This document shows, in pieces, positions 34,538 to 43,059 of a stretch of 64,000 nt of DNA. The notes under the pieces are model-generated. The model was not told where the DNA came from. It ran no database searches and saw nothing but the letters and a program-made list of their open reading frames with translations. The first letter of the stretch is position 1. Every line of letters starts with the position of its first letter. Origin of the DNA: Methanomassiliicoccaceae archaeon (GTDB lineage Archaea > Thermoplasmatota > Thermoplasmata > Methanomassiliicoccales > Methanomethylophilaceae); NCBI GenBank assembly GCA_016284295.1, contig JAEEOP010000001.1, forward strand, positions 103,862-167,861. Reading direction: 5' to 3'. Both the position numbers and the translations under genes were made by a program.

Positions 34538-35716
34538 ATGGAGATAGAGAGGGAACAGTTCCTGGATGCTCTGTCGAAGTACAGGGATCCTGAAGCGATC
34601 AAGGTGCTGACCGGGATACGCAGATGCGGAAAATCCACGCTTCTCAAGCAGTATATAGAGAGGCTGAGGTCATCCAGGGTGCCCGATGACAGGATATTCT
34701 ACGTCAACATGGAATCCCTGACGAACGCACGTTTCAGGGACGGCATGGTGCTCTATGAGGAGATAATGCAGAGGAAGGGCGATAGGCTGTACATCTTCCT
34801 CGACGAGGTCCAGTCCATAGAAGGCTGGGAAAGGGTGGTGAACTCCCTGAGGATGGACATGGACTGCGACATATACATCACCGGATCCAATGCGTACCTT
34901 CCGTCCACCGAGATATCCACCCTACTTACCGGACGTTCGATACAGATGAGGGTCCTGCCGCTCTCATTCAAGGAGTTCTGCCTCTTCGAGAGACCGACTG
35001 ATGTACCGGGGATGATGAGGGCATACAGCAGATACGTCGATCTGGGAGGGTTCCCGTTCATAAGGCCCGAAATGGACGAGGAGGTCGTCCTCCAGCGTCT
35101 GGAGGAGATCAAATCGGACATCATACTGAAGGACATCTGCAGCCGCAAGGAGAAGATCGACTCGGTGAAGGTGCGCAGGGTCGTGGATTACATGTTCTCG
35201 GAGATCGGCAACCCGATATCCGCAGAGAACATATCCGCCAACCTGGGGATAAGCCAATCGGCTGCGAACGAATATCTCAGACTCATAACCGATTCCCTTC
35301 TGTTCTTCAAAGTGGAGAGATACGACCTGAGAGGGAAGACCATCCTGAAGACCATGCCGAAATTCTACTGCACGGACCTGGGGATGAGGAACACCCAGCC
35401 AATACCGGTCAGCAGGGACGGCGGCAGGGTCATGGAGAACATCGTCTGTCTTGAACTGATCCGCCGCGGATACCGGGTGTACGTGGGGAAGATCGGGGAC
35501 TACGAGATAGATTTCATTGCGAGGAAGGGCAAGGAGACCGAGTTCTATCAGGTCGTACAGTCCGTAGCCGACAACGATACCATGGAGAGGGAGCTGCGGC
35601 CGTTCAGATCGCTCAGGGCGCAAGGAAGGAGGTTCCTGATAACGTCGGATGCGACCGTGGGGTTCCAGACGGAGGAGGCGACCATCATCGGCATCATGGA
35701 TTTCCTGACGCTGTGA
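34538..35716 (+). CDS. AAA_14 / DUF4143 family ATPase
   Basis: 392 residues. N-terminal AAA domain with Walker A TGIRRCGKST and Walker B LYIFLDEVQSIEGWE, sensor region DIYITGSNAYL, then LPLSFKEFCLFE, all typical of the archaeal/bacterial AAA_14 family. A winged-helix part (ISANLGISQSAANEYLRLI) precedes the C-terminal DUF4143 nuclease-like fold (FIARKGKETEFYQVVQ). The family is common in accessory regions of gut microbes; the role is unknown, with a toxin or defence link suspected. AT-rich upstream region suggests transfer. Confidence 0.9.
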   Translation: MEIEREQFLDALSKYRDPEAIKVLTGIRRCGKSTLLKQYIERLRSSRVPDDRIFYVNMESLTNARFRDGMVLYEEIMQRKGDRLYIFLDEVQSIEGWERVVNSLRMDMDCDIYITGSNAYLPSTEISTLLTGRSIQMRVLPLSFKEFCLFERPTDVPGMMRAYSRYVDLGGFPFIRPEMDEEVVLQRLEEIKSDIILKDICSRKEKIDSVKVRRVVDYMFSEIGNPISAENISANLGISQSAANEYLRLITDSLLFFKVERYDLRGKTILKTMPKFYCTDLGMRNTQPIPVSRDGGRVMENIVCLELIRRGYRVYVGKIGDYEIDFIARKGKETEFYQVVQSVADNDTMERELRPFRSLRAQGRRFLITSDATVGFQTEEATIIGIMDFLTL

Positions 35717-35899
35717 CGTTCCGGACAGTGTCTGCATGACATGTGAAGAGGCCTGATCCGTCTCTGAATCCTCCTTCCGTACCTGGATTCTTGAATACAG
35801 TGTGATTTTCAAACCGCTTTCGTACCAATTATTGGATACATACGGCCAAAACAGACCTGTTTATATACTCATTAATCCGATAACTAATCGGTGATCCAG

Positions 35900-36325
35900 A
35901 TGTTCACAAAGATCCTAGTGGCCGTAGATGGTAGCGAGAACAACAGGATCGCGGTCAGGAACGCGATTGACATCGCCAAGGCGATGGACGCGGAGCTGAC
36001 AGCGGTGTTCGTCGTGCCGGGTACCGAGCTGAAGCCGAACGCCTTCGGAGGCGACACTTCCGCCGAGCAGAGGCTCGACATCGCGCAGAAGGCCACCGAT
36101 GAAGCATTCGCGCTGGTCGAAACGGAATGCGCCAAGGAGGGCGTAGAGCTCAAGACGTTGGTCATCGCGGGCAATCCCGTGACAGAACTGGTCAAGATCA
36201 CAGAGGACTACGACCTGGTGGTCTGCGGTTCCCTGGGGAGGACCGGTGTCAAGAAGGTGCTGCTCGGCAGCGTATCGTCCGAATTGGCCAAGTCCTCGAA
36301 ATGCCCAGTGCTCATCAGCAAATGA
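35900..36325 (+). CDS. Universal stress protein (UspA family)
   Basis: 141 residues with the Usp fold: KILVAVDGSENNRIAV at the start and the ATP-binding motif GSLGRTGVKKVLLGSVS near the end (G-2X-G-9X-G-S). Cytoplasmic ATP-binding stress protein. ATG 35900 follows GGTGATC; a TATA element (TTTATATACT) lies near 35860. A hairpin follows at 36338-36358. Confidence 0.9.
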   Translation: MFTKILVAVDGSENNRIAVRNAIDIAKAMDAELTAVFVVPGTELKPNAFGGDTSAEQRLDIAQKATDEAFALVETECAKEGVELKTLVIAGNPVTELVKITEDYDLVVCGSLGRTGVKKVLLGSVSSELAKSSKCPVLISK

Positions 36326-36337
36326 CCGCGTCACAAA

Positions 36338-36358
36338 TCCCGGGATCGGATCCCGGGA
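36338..36358 (+). terminator. Hairpin after the uspA-like gene
   Basis: TCCCGGGAT and ATCCCGGGA are perfect inverted arms with a three-base centre, followed by ATATTCCTCATCTC. Confidence 0.5.
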
Positions 36359-36433
36359 ATATTCCTCATCTCTGAACAGTAAAACAACACGTTCTTAATC
36401 ACTCTTATAAAGGACATCATAATAGGATGAACC

Positions 36434-37810
36434 ATGACATCGGAGGACAAGGTATCGATCCTTCTGGGCGACCCCAAGAAAGCGGTCATCACGCTCGCGA
36501 TACCTCTGATCCTTTCGCTGCTCGTCTCTCAGATCAACGTCCTGACGGACCGTGCGTGGTGCTCCGGGCTTGGGGACAATGACATGTCTGCCATCGCCGT
36601 GGTCACGCCCGTGTACCTTACACTTGTCGGTCTGGGGAGCGGTATCGGAGTCGGAGCATCCGCTGTAATTTCAAGGATGATCGGCGCAGGCGATACGAAG
36701 AAGGCCCTCTCATCCTCAGGACAGGCGGTACTGTTCTCACTTATCTTCGGACTGGTCCTCACACCGATAGTCTTCCTCGGACAGGAGGGACTGCTGTCCA
36801 TCCTCAGCAAGGAGAACATCCTCGGCATCGCGTGCGACTACATGCTGCCGTACTCGGCGTTCATCATCGCAATCGTCATCAACGGGGTCATCGTGGGGAT
36901 CCTGAACGGACAGGGAGCGACCCACTACTCCATGTACCTCACAGCGGTCCAGGCGGTCATCAACATCGCCCTCGACCCCGTCCTGATCTACTCCTTCGGC
37001 ATGGGGCTCCAAGGCGCCGCTATCGCTACGGTCATAGCGACAATCATATCGGCATCCCTGGGATGCGTGCTCCTTGTCAGTAAGAGAACATACCTCCCGA
37101 TAACGAGGTCCATCGTCAGATATAACAGGGACTGCATGGGGATGCTCCTGAAGGCAGGAGTCCCCCAGATGCTCGAGTATGCGGTGCTGTACTTCATGGA
37201 CGCCGTGCTGAACTACATCGTCCTGATGTCCCCCATGGGCTCCCACGCCCTCACCGTGTATTCCGTCCCGGACAACCTGATGAACCTTGTCGTCATCCCC
37301 GCCATGGCCATCGGCTCTGCGCTGATACCCGTGGCATCTTCCGCCCTGGGCCAGCGTGACTTCTGGCGCATGAGGCGGACGTTCAAGTTCTCCTTCACGC
37401 TTGGAATCTCAATCGTCGTCATCCTGGCGCTGATCGTGGAACTGTTCCCGGATCAGGCGCTGTACATATTCTCGTATTCGGGTGAGATGCTGGAGAACCG
37501 TCCGGAGATGGTCGAGATGCTCAGGGTCATGTGCCTGTACATCGGGTTCTTCGCATTCACACCGCTGTGCTCGGGATACATGCAGGCCATGGGGCATCCC
37601 AACAGATCCCTGATCATGGCGCTGTGGAGGAACGCCGTCCTGATAACATTCTATTACATCGCGATACAGCAGCCTGAGCTCACCGCCATCGGATGGGCCC
37701 TCGTGTTCGGACACGTGGTCGGGGCGGCATCGATCCTCATAGTCACGCTGCTCACCGACAAAAAGGTGTACTACGAGAACAAGATCCGCGAAAGAAAGGA
37801 TGCGGAGTGA
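36434..37810 (+). CDS. MATE family efflux transporter
   Basis: 458 residues with twelve helices in two repeated halves. LILSLLVSQINVLTDRAWCSGLG near the N-terminus and GVPQMLEYAVLYFMDAVLNYIVL at the start of the second half are the paired MATE motifs. Cation/drug antiporter, substrate unknown. Its stop lies two bases from the stop of the convergent DRG gene. Confidence 0.92.
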   Translation: MTSEDKVSILLGDPKKAVITLAIPLILSLLVSQINVLTDRAWCSGLGDNDMSAIAVVTPVYLTLVGLGSGIGVGASAVISRMIGAGDTKKALSSSGQAVLFSLIFGLVLTPIVFLGQEGLLSILSKENILGIACDYMLPYSAFIIAIVINGVIVGILNGQGATHYSMYLTAVQAVINIALDPVLIYSFGMGLQGAAIATVIATIISASLGCVLLVSKRTYLPITRSIVRYNRDCMGMLLKAGVPQMLEYAVLYFMDAVLNYIVLMSPMGSHALTVYSVPDNLMNLVVIPAMAIGSALIPVASSALGQRDFWRMRRTFKFSFTLGISIVVILALIVELFPDQALYIFSYSGEMLENRPEMVEMLRVMCLYIGFFAFTPLCSGYMQAMGHPNRSLIMALWRNAVLITFYYIAIQQPELTAIGWALVFGHVVGAASILIVTLLTDKKVYYENKIRERKDAE

Positions 37811-37812
37811 CC

Positions 37813-38919
37813 TCAGGTCCTCTTCACTATGATGCAGAGAACGTCCTGGTCCTCGACCTTGTGGTCGAGACCAACGGTCTGACCGGGGAACTTGGCGCTC
37901 TTACCCCAGACCATCGCATACCTGAAGTTGTTCTTGAAGTCCCTGTGGATCAGCTCGCAGACGTCGCCGACGGTGTTACCGCGCTTGACGATCAGCGGGA
38001 TGTCCATATCGGCCTCCTGACCCTGCGGCTTCAGGTATATGCGGATCATGTCGATGGTGTCATAGAGGGCCTGCTTGAGCTCCTCCATACCATAACCGGT
38101 GGCGGCGGAGACGGGGACGCAGCGGTACTGCTTGTGCATCTCCAGGACCGCCTCCAGCTGTCCGGGCTTGGCCAGATCCACCTTGTTGATGGCCATGATC
38201 GCCTTGATGTACACCCTGTTGCCCGCGAGCACATCAAGCATCTGCTCCACGTCGATGTCCTCACGGACGACGACGGTGGCGTTGATATGACCGTAGGCGG
38301 AGGTCATGTCCTTGATGATCTCCGGGGTGATCTTCGTCAGCTTGACTGTCGGTTTCACTTGGATACCGCCCTGGTCCGAACGTGTAATCACGACGTCGGG
38401 CTTCGTCTGGTTGAGACGGATGGCTGCGTTGTACAGTTCCTTGAAGAGGACGTTCATGTTCGGATTGAATATGTCCACGACCAGCAGGATGACGTCGGCG
38501 GACCTTGCGGCTGCGATGACCTCCCTTCCCCTTCCCTTACCGCGGGAAGCGTCCTTGATAAGTCCGGGCATGTCCAGGATCTGGATCTTGGCGTGGTTGT
38601 AGACCATGACTCCGGGGACGACGTCCAGTGTCGTGAAGTGGTATGCTCCGACCTCGGACTTCGCTCCGGTCAACTGATTGAGAAGGGTGGACTTACCGAC
38701 GGACGGGAATCCCACCAGTGCGACGGTGGCGTTACCCGCTTTCTTGACATAGAATCCCTTGGTATTGCCGCCTTTGGATGCGCGCCTCTTCTCCTCTTCC
38801 TCGTTGAGACGTGCGATCTTCGCCTTCAGCTTTCCTATGTGACCTTCGGTAGCCTTGTTGTATTTGGTCTTGGAGATCTGCTCCTCCAACTCCTTAATCT
38901 GCTCCTCTATGGTCGCCAT
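37813..38919 (-). CDS. DRG-family GTPase (Obg/DRG, archaeal Rbg-like)
   Basis: 368 residues. Basic coiled N-terminus, G1 GFPSVGKST, G3 DMPGLIKDASRGKGRG, G4 NKVD, G5-like VSAATG, and a C-terminal TGS domain (DIPLIVKRGNTVGDVCELIHRDF). The DRG proteins are ribosome-associated translational GTPases of archaea and eukaryotes. Single gene, start ATG 38919. Confidence 0.95.
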   Translation of the reverse strand: MATIEEQIKELEEQISKTKYNKATEGHIGKLKAKIARLNEEEEKRRASKGGNTKGFYVKKAGNATVALVGFPSVGKSTLLNQLTGAKSEVGAYHFTTLDVVPGVMVYNHAKIQILDMPGLIKDASRGKGRGREVIAAARSADVILLVVDIFNPNMNVLFKELYNAAIRLNQTKPDVVITRSDQGGIQVKPTVKLTKITPEIIKDMTSAYGHINATVVVREDIDVEQMLDVLAGNRVYIKAIMAINKVDLAKPGQLEAVLEMHKQYRCVPVSAATGYGMEELKQALYDTIDMIRIYLKPQGQEADMDIPLIVKRGNTVGDVCELIHRDFKNNFRYAMVWGKSAKFPGQTVGLDHKVEDQDVLCIIVKRT

Positions 38920-38958
38920 GGCTACCTGCTGGGATGTTTACCCTGTATATCAAGATGG

Positions 38959-40977
38959 TTATAGTTCGGCCGCCTTCGAATATGCCAACAGGAACGCATC
39001 TATCACGCCCTTGGATTTCTTCATGGCCTTGTCCGACGTGGTCTTCGGGCTGCCGTCCAGGGTGAAGCTGTCGGCCAGCTTGGAGACCATCTCCTCGTAG
39101 CGATCCTTATTGGCCTTCCAGTATCCGGCCATGTACCCGATCTTCTCGTCGCCCATGTCCGCAGTGCGGGAATCGATGGCCTGCACCAGGTATCCGAGCA
39201 GTTCCTTGTAGACCGCTGCGACGTCCAGCGTATCGGTCTTCAGGCCGGAATCGTCGTTCTTGATGGCCTTCACGCCTTCCAGGATACGGTCCGCCAGTAC
39301 GATAAGCGCCTCGGAGACCTCCTTGATGTGCCTGAGGCTGCCGTTCGCCGTGAACTCGTAGACTATGGTGGGATAGAATATCATCGCGGCCAGGAATCCT
39401 TTGGCCGTTCTGTCGAACGTTCCTTCGGACAGCTTGCCGACCAGCCTCATCGGGATGCCCGCATCCTTTGCGGGCGAGTTCTCCACAGCCTCGTAGAACG
39501 GGGGGATCACCACGCCTGCCAACATGTCGTCCTGGTCCTCGACGGCAAGCATCGCGGAGCCTATCTCGTCCACGACGCGGTCCGAGAACTCCTCCACCGC
39601 ATCCTGAGGCAGGGCCTCGCAGGCCTGGACCGCCAGCATCATGCACTCCGCCAGCTCCCCGTCCGCGGCGCAGGCCGAGGACAGAGTCAGGAACCCGAAC
39701 CAGTTCTCCTGGTCGAACTCCAGTATCCTCTCCCCGATGTTGTTGAGCATCACCGGGTCCTTCTCCTCGTATGCCTTGCGCCCCATGATGATGAGCTCCG
39801 GGACGTTCTCAGGAAGGTTGTTGATGTCATCGGTCACGATCCTGCTCTTGAAACCGCACTCGCACTGGATGAGACCGCTGCCGTCGGCTGTCAGGGGTTT
39901 CCCGCAGTCGGGACAGATCCTGTCGTAATCCTCCTCGTATTCGGAGTCCTGATCGGTGAGTCCCTCCTCCAGCGGCCTTATGAACGCTTTGCTGTAATCA
40001 TCGAGGGCCTTGTCCCTCTTCTTCATGATGCCCTTGTTGCGCTTGCCCGACATCACGTAACCCATGTGGTACTGGAACGAGCTCTGGAATAGACTGAACA
40101 CAGTCTCGTAATCGTTGAAGCTCCAGTACTCGCTGAGGGTGATGGCGTCCTCCTCGCTGTACCTCTCCATAACGCCGTCCTCGTAGTTCCTGATGGTCTC
40201 CAGGTACTCGATGAACCCTGACCCCCATATCTTGACGATGTTCGGCGGGAGCGTCCCGTCCTGGGCCATGTCCTGCATCTGCGAATCGATGGTCTCCGCC
40301 GAGTATATGGCGTTGTTCAGCAGTGTCTGGTGATCGGGGATAAAGGTGTTGCCTGAGAAGTAGTCGATGACTATCATCATGATCTCCTTGATCAGGTTGC
40401 CTCCCATGACCGCGGTCTTGATCTCTGTCGTACCGAGCCTGAGCATTAGGTCGCAGACGAAGTCCCCGTCCTCGCAGAGGTGGTCGAAGCGGTCAAAAAG
40501 TGTTCCTGTGAACTCCACAAGGGTGGTATCCTCCTTCATCCAGTCCTCGTCCTTCTGGATGGTGTCCTCGATCGAATCCAGGACGGCGCCCATGGTGAGC
40601 TCGTAGAACTCGTCGAAGTTCTCCTCATCTAGGAACATCGCGGCCAGCTTGAAGTCGTCGAAAGCGGTGCCGGTGTTGCCCTCGTGGAGATCGTACCAGC
40701 CTATGCAGAACCATGCGTACCAGGACGATATGCCCGCCATGGCTACCTCCTCTACTAGGGATGCCATCTTGGCGTAGTCCTTGGACTCGTATGCCTCCTG
40801 CAGACGCCCGTTGTACTTCTCGCACAGCCTGTCGCGCAGGGATTCAGCGGCTTCGATCTCCTGATCGGAGAACATCTTGGATTTTCCGCATTGGGCGCAT
40901 TGGCCCTGCCTTGTATCCGTCTCCAGCATCATGAAGGCCGAACTGCAGAACGGGCAGGGAGTCATTAGGATGGTCAT
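38959..40977 (-). CDS. Large cytoplasmic protein with two zinc ribbons, function unknown
   Basis: 672 residues. Zinc ribbon 1 at the N-terminus (CPFCSS...CAQCGK) and zinc ribbon 2 in the middle (CPDCGKPLTADGSGLIQCECG, near 360-380). The rest is acidic and helical, TPR-like in parts (YAWFCIGWYDLHEGNTGTAFDDFKLAAMFL). No enzyme motif is seen. The gene stands alone, divergent from another zinc-ribbon protein at 41109, and ends with TAA, rare in this window. Confidence 0.8.
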   Translation of the reverse strand: MTILMTPCPFCSSAFMMLETDTRQGQCAQCGKSKMFSDQEIEAAESLRDRLCEKYNGRLQEAYESKDYAKMASLVEEVAMAGISSWYAWFCIGWYDLHEGNTGTAFDDFKLAAMFLDEENFDEFYELTMGAVLDSIEDTIQKDEDWMKEDTTLVEFTGTLFDRFDHLCEDGDFVCDLMLRLGTTEIKTAVMGGNLIKEIMMIVIDYFSGNTFIPDHQTLLNNAIYSAETIDSQMQDMAQDGTLPPNIVKIWGSGFIEYLETIRNYEDGVMERYSEEDAITLSEYWSFNDYETVFSLFQSSFQYHMGYVMSGKRNKGIMKKRDKALDDYSKAFIRPLEEGLTDQDSEYEEDYDRICPDCGKPLTADGSGLIQCECGFKSRIVTDDINNLPENVPELIIMGRKAYEEKDPVMLNNIGERILEFDQENWFGFLTLSSACAADGELAECMMLAVQACEALPQDAVEEFSDRVVDEIGSAMLAVEDQDDMLAGVVIPPFYEAVENSPAKDAGIPMRLVGKLSEGTFDRTAKGFLAAMIFYPTIVYEFTANGSLRHIKEVSEALIVLADRILEGVKAIKNDDSGLKTDTLDVAAVYKELLGYLVQAIDSRTADMGDEKIGYMAGYWKANKDRYEEMVSKLADSFTLDGSPKTTSDKAMKKSKGVIDAFLLAYSKAAEL

Positions 40978-41108
40978 GGTATCTCATATAAGGCCCTTAT
41001 TAAAAAAGGGATGCCCGGACCGTAACGACGGGATGGAAGTGATCCTGCGTACCCCGGGATCGTTCAGAGGCATATCCTTATTACGGCGTTCACGCTAACA
41101 CGCCCCCA

Positions 41109-42209
41109 ATGACAGAGACGGCTGAGGCCAAACAATCCCTCATAGAGGAATTCAAGGCCATGACCACAAAACAATGGATCGCCACGATCGCCGCTTTCGC
41201 AATCTGTCTGGCTCTTGTCCTGACAGGCATCTACGCGGCCATGTGCATGGGATTCTTCCTGATCGCGGTCATCCTCTACATGGTGCCCCACATGCTCGGA
41301 GTCACATCTCCGAAGATCAAGGCTGTCATCGGAGTCTCGTTCATCGTCGTGATCCTCCTGGCCGGTACCTTCGCCTACGGCGGGGCAGCCAGGGACCTGG
41401 AGGTCGGCTCGTCCACCAACACGATCCTCACGGACGTCTCATACGACGACGAGAAGATCACCATCGTCTCCGATACCACCGGGCTGAACATCAAGATCAA
41501 GTACGCGCCCGTCACCGAGATGGCCTTCGGTAAGGCCACAAGCTATGACGTCAACAACGTGAAGGACGGAGTGGTGACCTACGAGGACGGCAAGTACATA
41601 GGCACCGTCGACCTGGAACCCGGTAAGTACTACTACATCGAAGTGGCGGCCCCCCTCGACGACAGCAACTCCAAGTTCGAATACTACATGATATTCGAGA
41701 ACACCGGCCTCACGGACCCCACATCCCTGAACTTCATGGGAGCGCTCATACTGGCGGCCCAGATCGCGCTGATCTTCTTCGTCATGCTGGTCTTCTCCGA
41801 GCTCATGAGGAGGAGCGCTAGGAAGAGCCGCGAGAAGATGGAGAAGGAGGGCAGGCTCTACCCCAAGGGATACAGCAAGTGCCCCAAGTGCGGAACGATG
41901 GTCCTCCCCGGCGAGATCAACTGCAGGAAGTGCGGTGCGCCCATCGAGGTCCCCGAGGACGTCAAGGTCCTGCACAAGAAGGACTTCTTCACCTGCTCCG
42001 AATGCGGAACCGAGGTCCCCAACGATGCGAAGATGTGCCCCAAGTGCGGTGCTGTCTTCGATGAAGAAGTTGAGACCCAGATCAAGCACGCGGACGGAAC
42101 CGTCGATGTGTCTACCGAGACCTTCGAGTGCTCCGAGTGCGGGAAGAAGGTCCCCGCCAACGCGAAGAGGTGCCCCTACTGCGGCGCCGAGTTCGACGAG
42201 GACGACTGA
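41109..42209 (+). CDS. Membrane protein with extracytoplasmic beta domain and three C-terminal zinc ribbons
   Basis: 366 residues. Three helices near the N-terminus (WIATIAAFAICLALVLTGIY, MGFFLIAVILYMVP, AVIGVSFIVVILLAGTFAY), an outside domain of about 110 residues, one more helix (GALILAAQIALIFFVMLVF), then three CxxC...CxxC ribbons (CPKCGTMVLPGEINCRKCG, CSECGTEVPNDAKMCPKCG, CSECGKKVPANAKRCPYCG). Function unknown. A near-leaderless start is likely. A hairpin at 42223-42240 follows. Confidence 0.82.
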   Translation: MTETAEAKQSLIEEFKAMTTKQWIATIAAFAICLALVLTGIYAAMCMGFFLIAVILYMVPHMLGVTSPKIKAVIGVSFIVVILLAGTFAYGGAARDLEVGSSTNTILTDVSYDDEKITIVSDTTGLNIKIKYAPVTEMAFGKATSYDVNNVKDGVVTYEDGKYIGTVDLEPGKYYYIEVAAPLDDSNSKFEYYMIFENTGLTDPTSLNFMGALILAAQIALIFFVMLVFSELMRRSARKSREKMEKEGRLYPKGYSKCPKCGTMVLPGEINCRKCGAPIEVPEDVKVLHKKDFFTCSECGTEVPNDAKMCPKCGAVFDEEVETQIKHADGTVDVSTETFECSECGKKVPANAKRCPYCGAEFDEDD

Positions 42210-42222
42210 ACCTAAATCTCAT

Positions 42223-42240
42223 GCCCCCTGCGAAGGGGGC
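42223..42240 (+). terminator. Terminator hairpin
   Basis: GCCCCCT-GCGA-AGGGGGC is a perfect seven-pair stem 13 bases after the stop of the zinc-ribbon membrane protein and 11 bases before the next gene. Confidence 0.6.
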
Positions 42241-42251
42241 CCTTACCTTCT

Positions 42252-42959
42252 ATGTTGATCAATCCCGACAGGCCCGACGAGTGCCTGATATGCGGCTCTC
42301 CGCTGGAGTATCTCGACCATGCTGAGGAGATGACCTGCTCGGTGTGCGGGCAGAGGTTCTCAGACAGGGCCAGATGCGTCAAAGGCCACTACGTATGCAG
42401 CCAGTGCCACATGGGCGGGCTGGATTCCATGATTTCCGTATGCAGACGGGAGACCTCGAAGGATCCTGTAGCTATCTTGGACGAACTGATGTCGCTGCCG
42501 TTCTGCCACATGCACGGTCCGGAGCACCACGTCCTTGTGGGCGCTTCGCTCCTGACGGCGTTCAGGAACTCCGGCGGGAATGTCGACTTCGACCGCTGCC
42601 TGTCCGAGATCGTCTCCCGCGGGCGCAGCGTCCCCGGAGGGGCATGCGGATATTGGGGAGCATGCGGCGCAGCCGTCAGCTCCGGGATCTTCGTATCCGT
42701 GATATCCGGCTCAAGCCCATTGGCTGAGGAGCCGTTCGCCCTGTCCAACCGGATGACCTCCAGGGCCCTGAGCAGGATAGCCGACGTGGGCGGGCCCAGG
42801 TGCTGCAAGCGTGACTCCTACCTCTCCGTAAAGGAGGCCGTGGCCTTCGTAGAGGAGAACTTCGGTGTCAAGATGGAAACGAGCGACATCATCTGCAGCC
42901 GCAGCTCCAGGAACGCCCAGTGCATCAGAGAGCGCTGCCCGTTCTTCCCCAGGGCCTGA
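42252..42959 (+). CDS. Cys-rich DUF5714-like protein
   Basis: 235 residues. An N-terminal zinc ribbon (CLICGSPLEY...CSVCGQRF), a second Cys/His cluster (CVKGHYVCSQCHMGG), then GGACGYWGACGAAVSSG and a Cys-rich end (CSRSSRNAQCIRERCPF). The central part resembles DUF5714, found mostly in methanogens and other anaerobes; I hold this by recall of the pattern only. May bind metal or Fe-S. Follows the terminator of the gene at 41109. Confidence 0.75.
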   Translation: MLINPDRPDECLICGSPLEYLDHAEEMTCSVCGQRFSDRARCVKGHYVCSQCHMGGLDSMISVCRRETSKDPVAILDELMSLPFCHMHGPEHHVLVGASLLTAFRNSGGNVDFDRCLSEIVSRGRSVPGGACGYWGACGAAVSSGIFVSVISGSSPLAEEPFALSNRMTSRALSRIADVGGPRCCKRDSYLSVKEAVAFVEENFGVKMETSDIICSRSSRNAQCIRERCPFFPRA

Positions 42960-43059
42960 TCCACGACCTTTCTGACATTCTCCATACGATATTGTTGTGA
43001 AAACGCTACCAACTGCCCAACTAATCCCTTAATAAGGAGGATACTAATCACTTCTCTGG

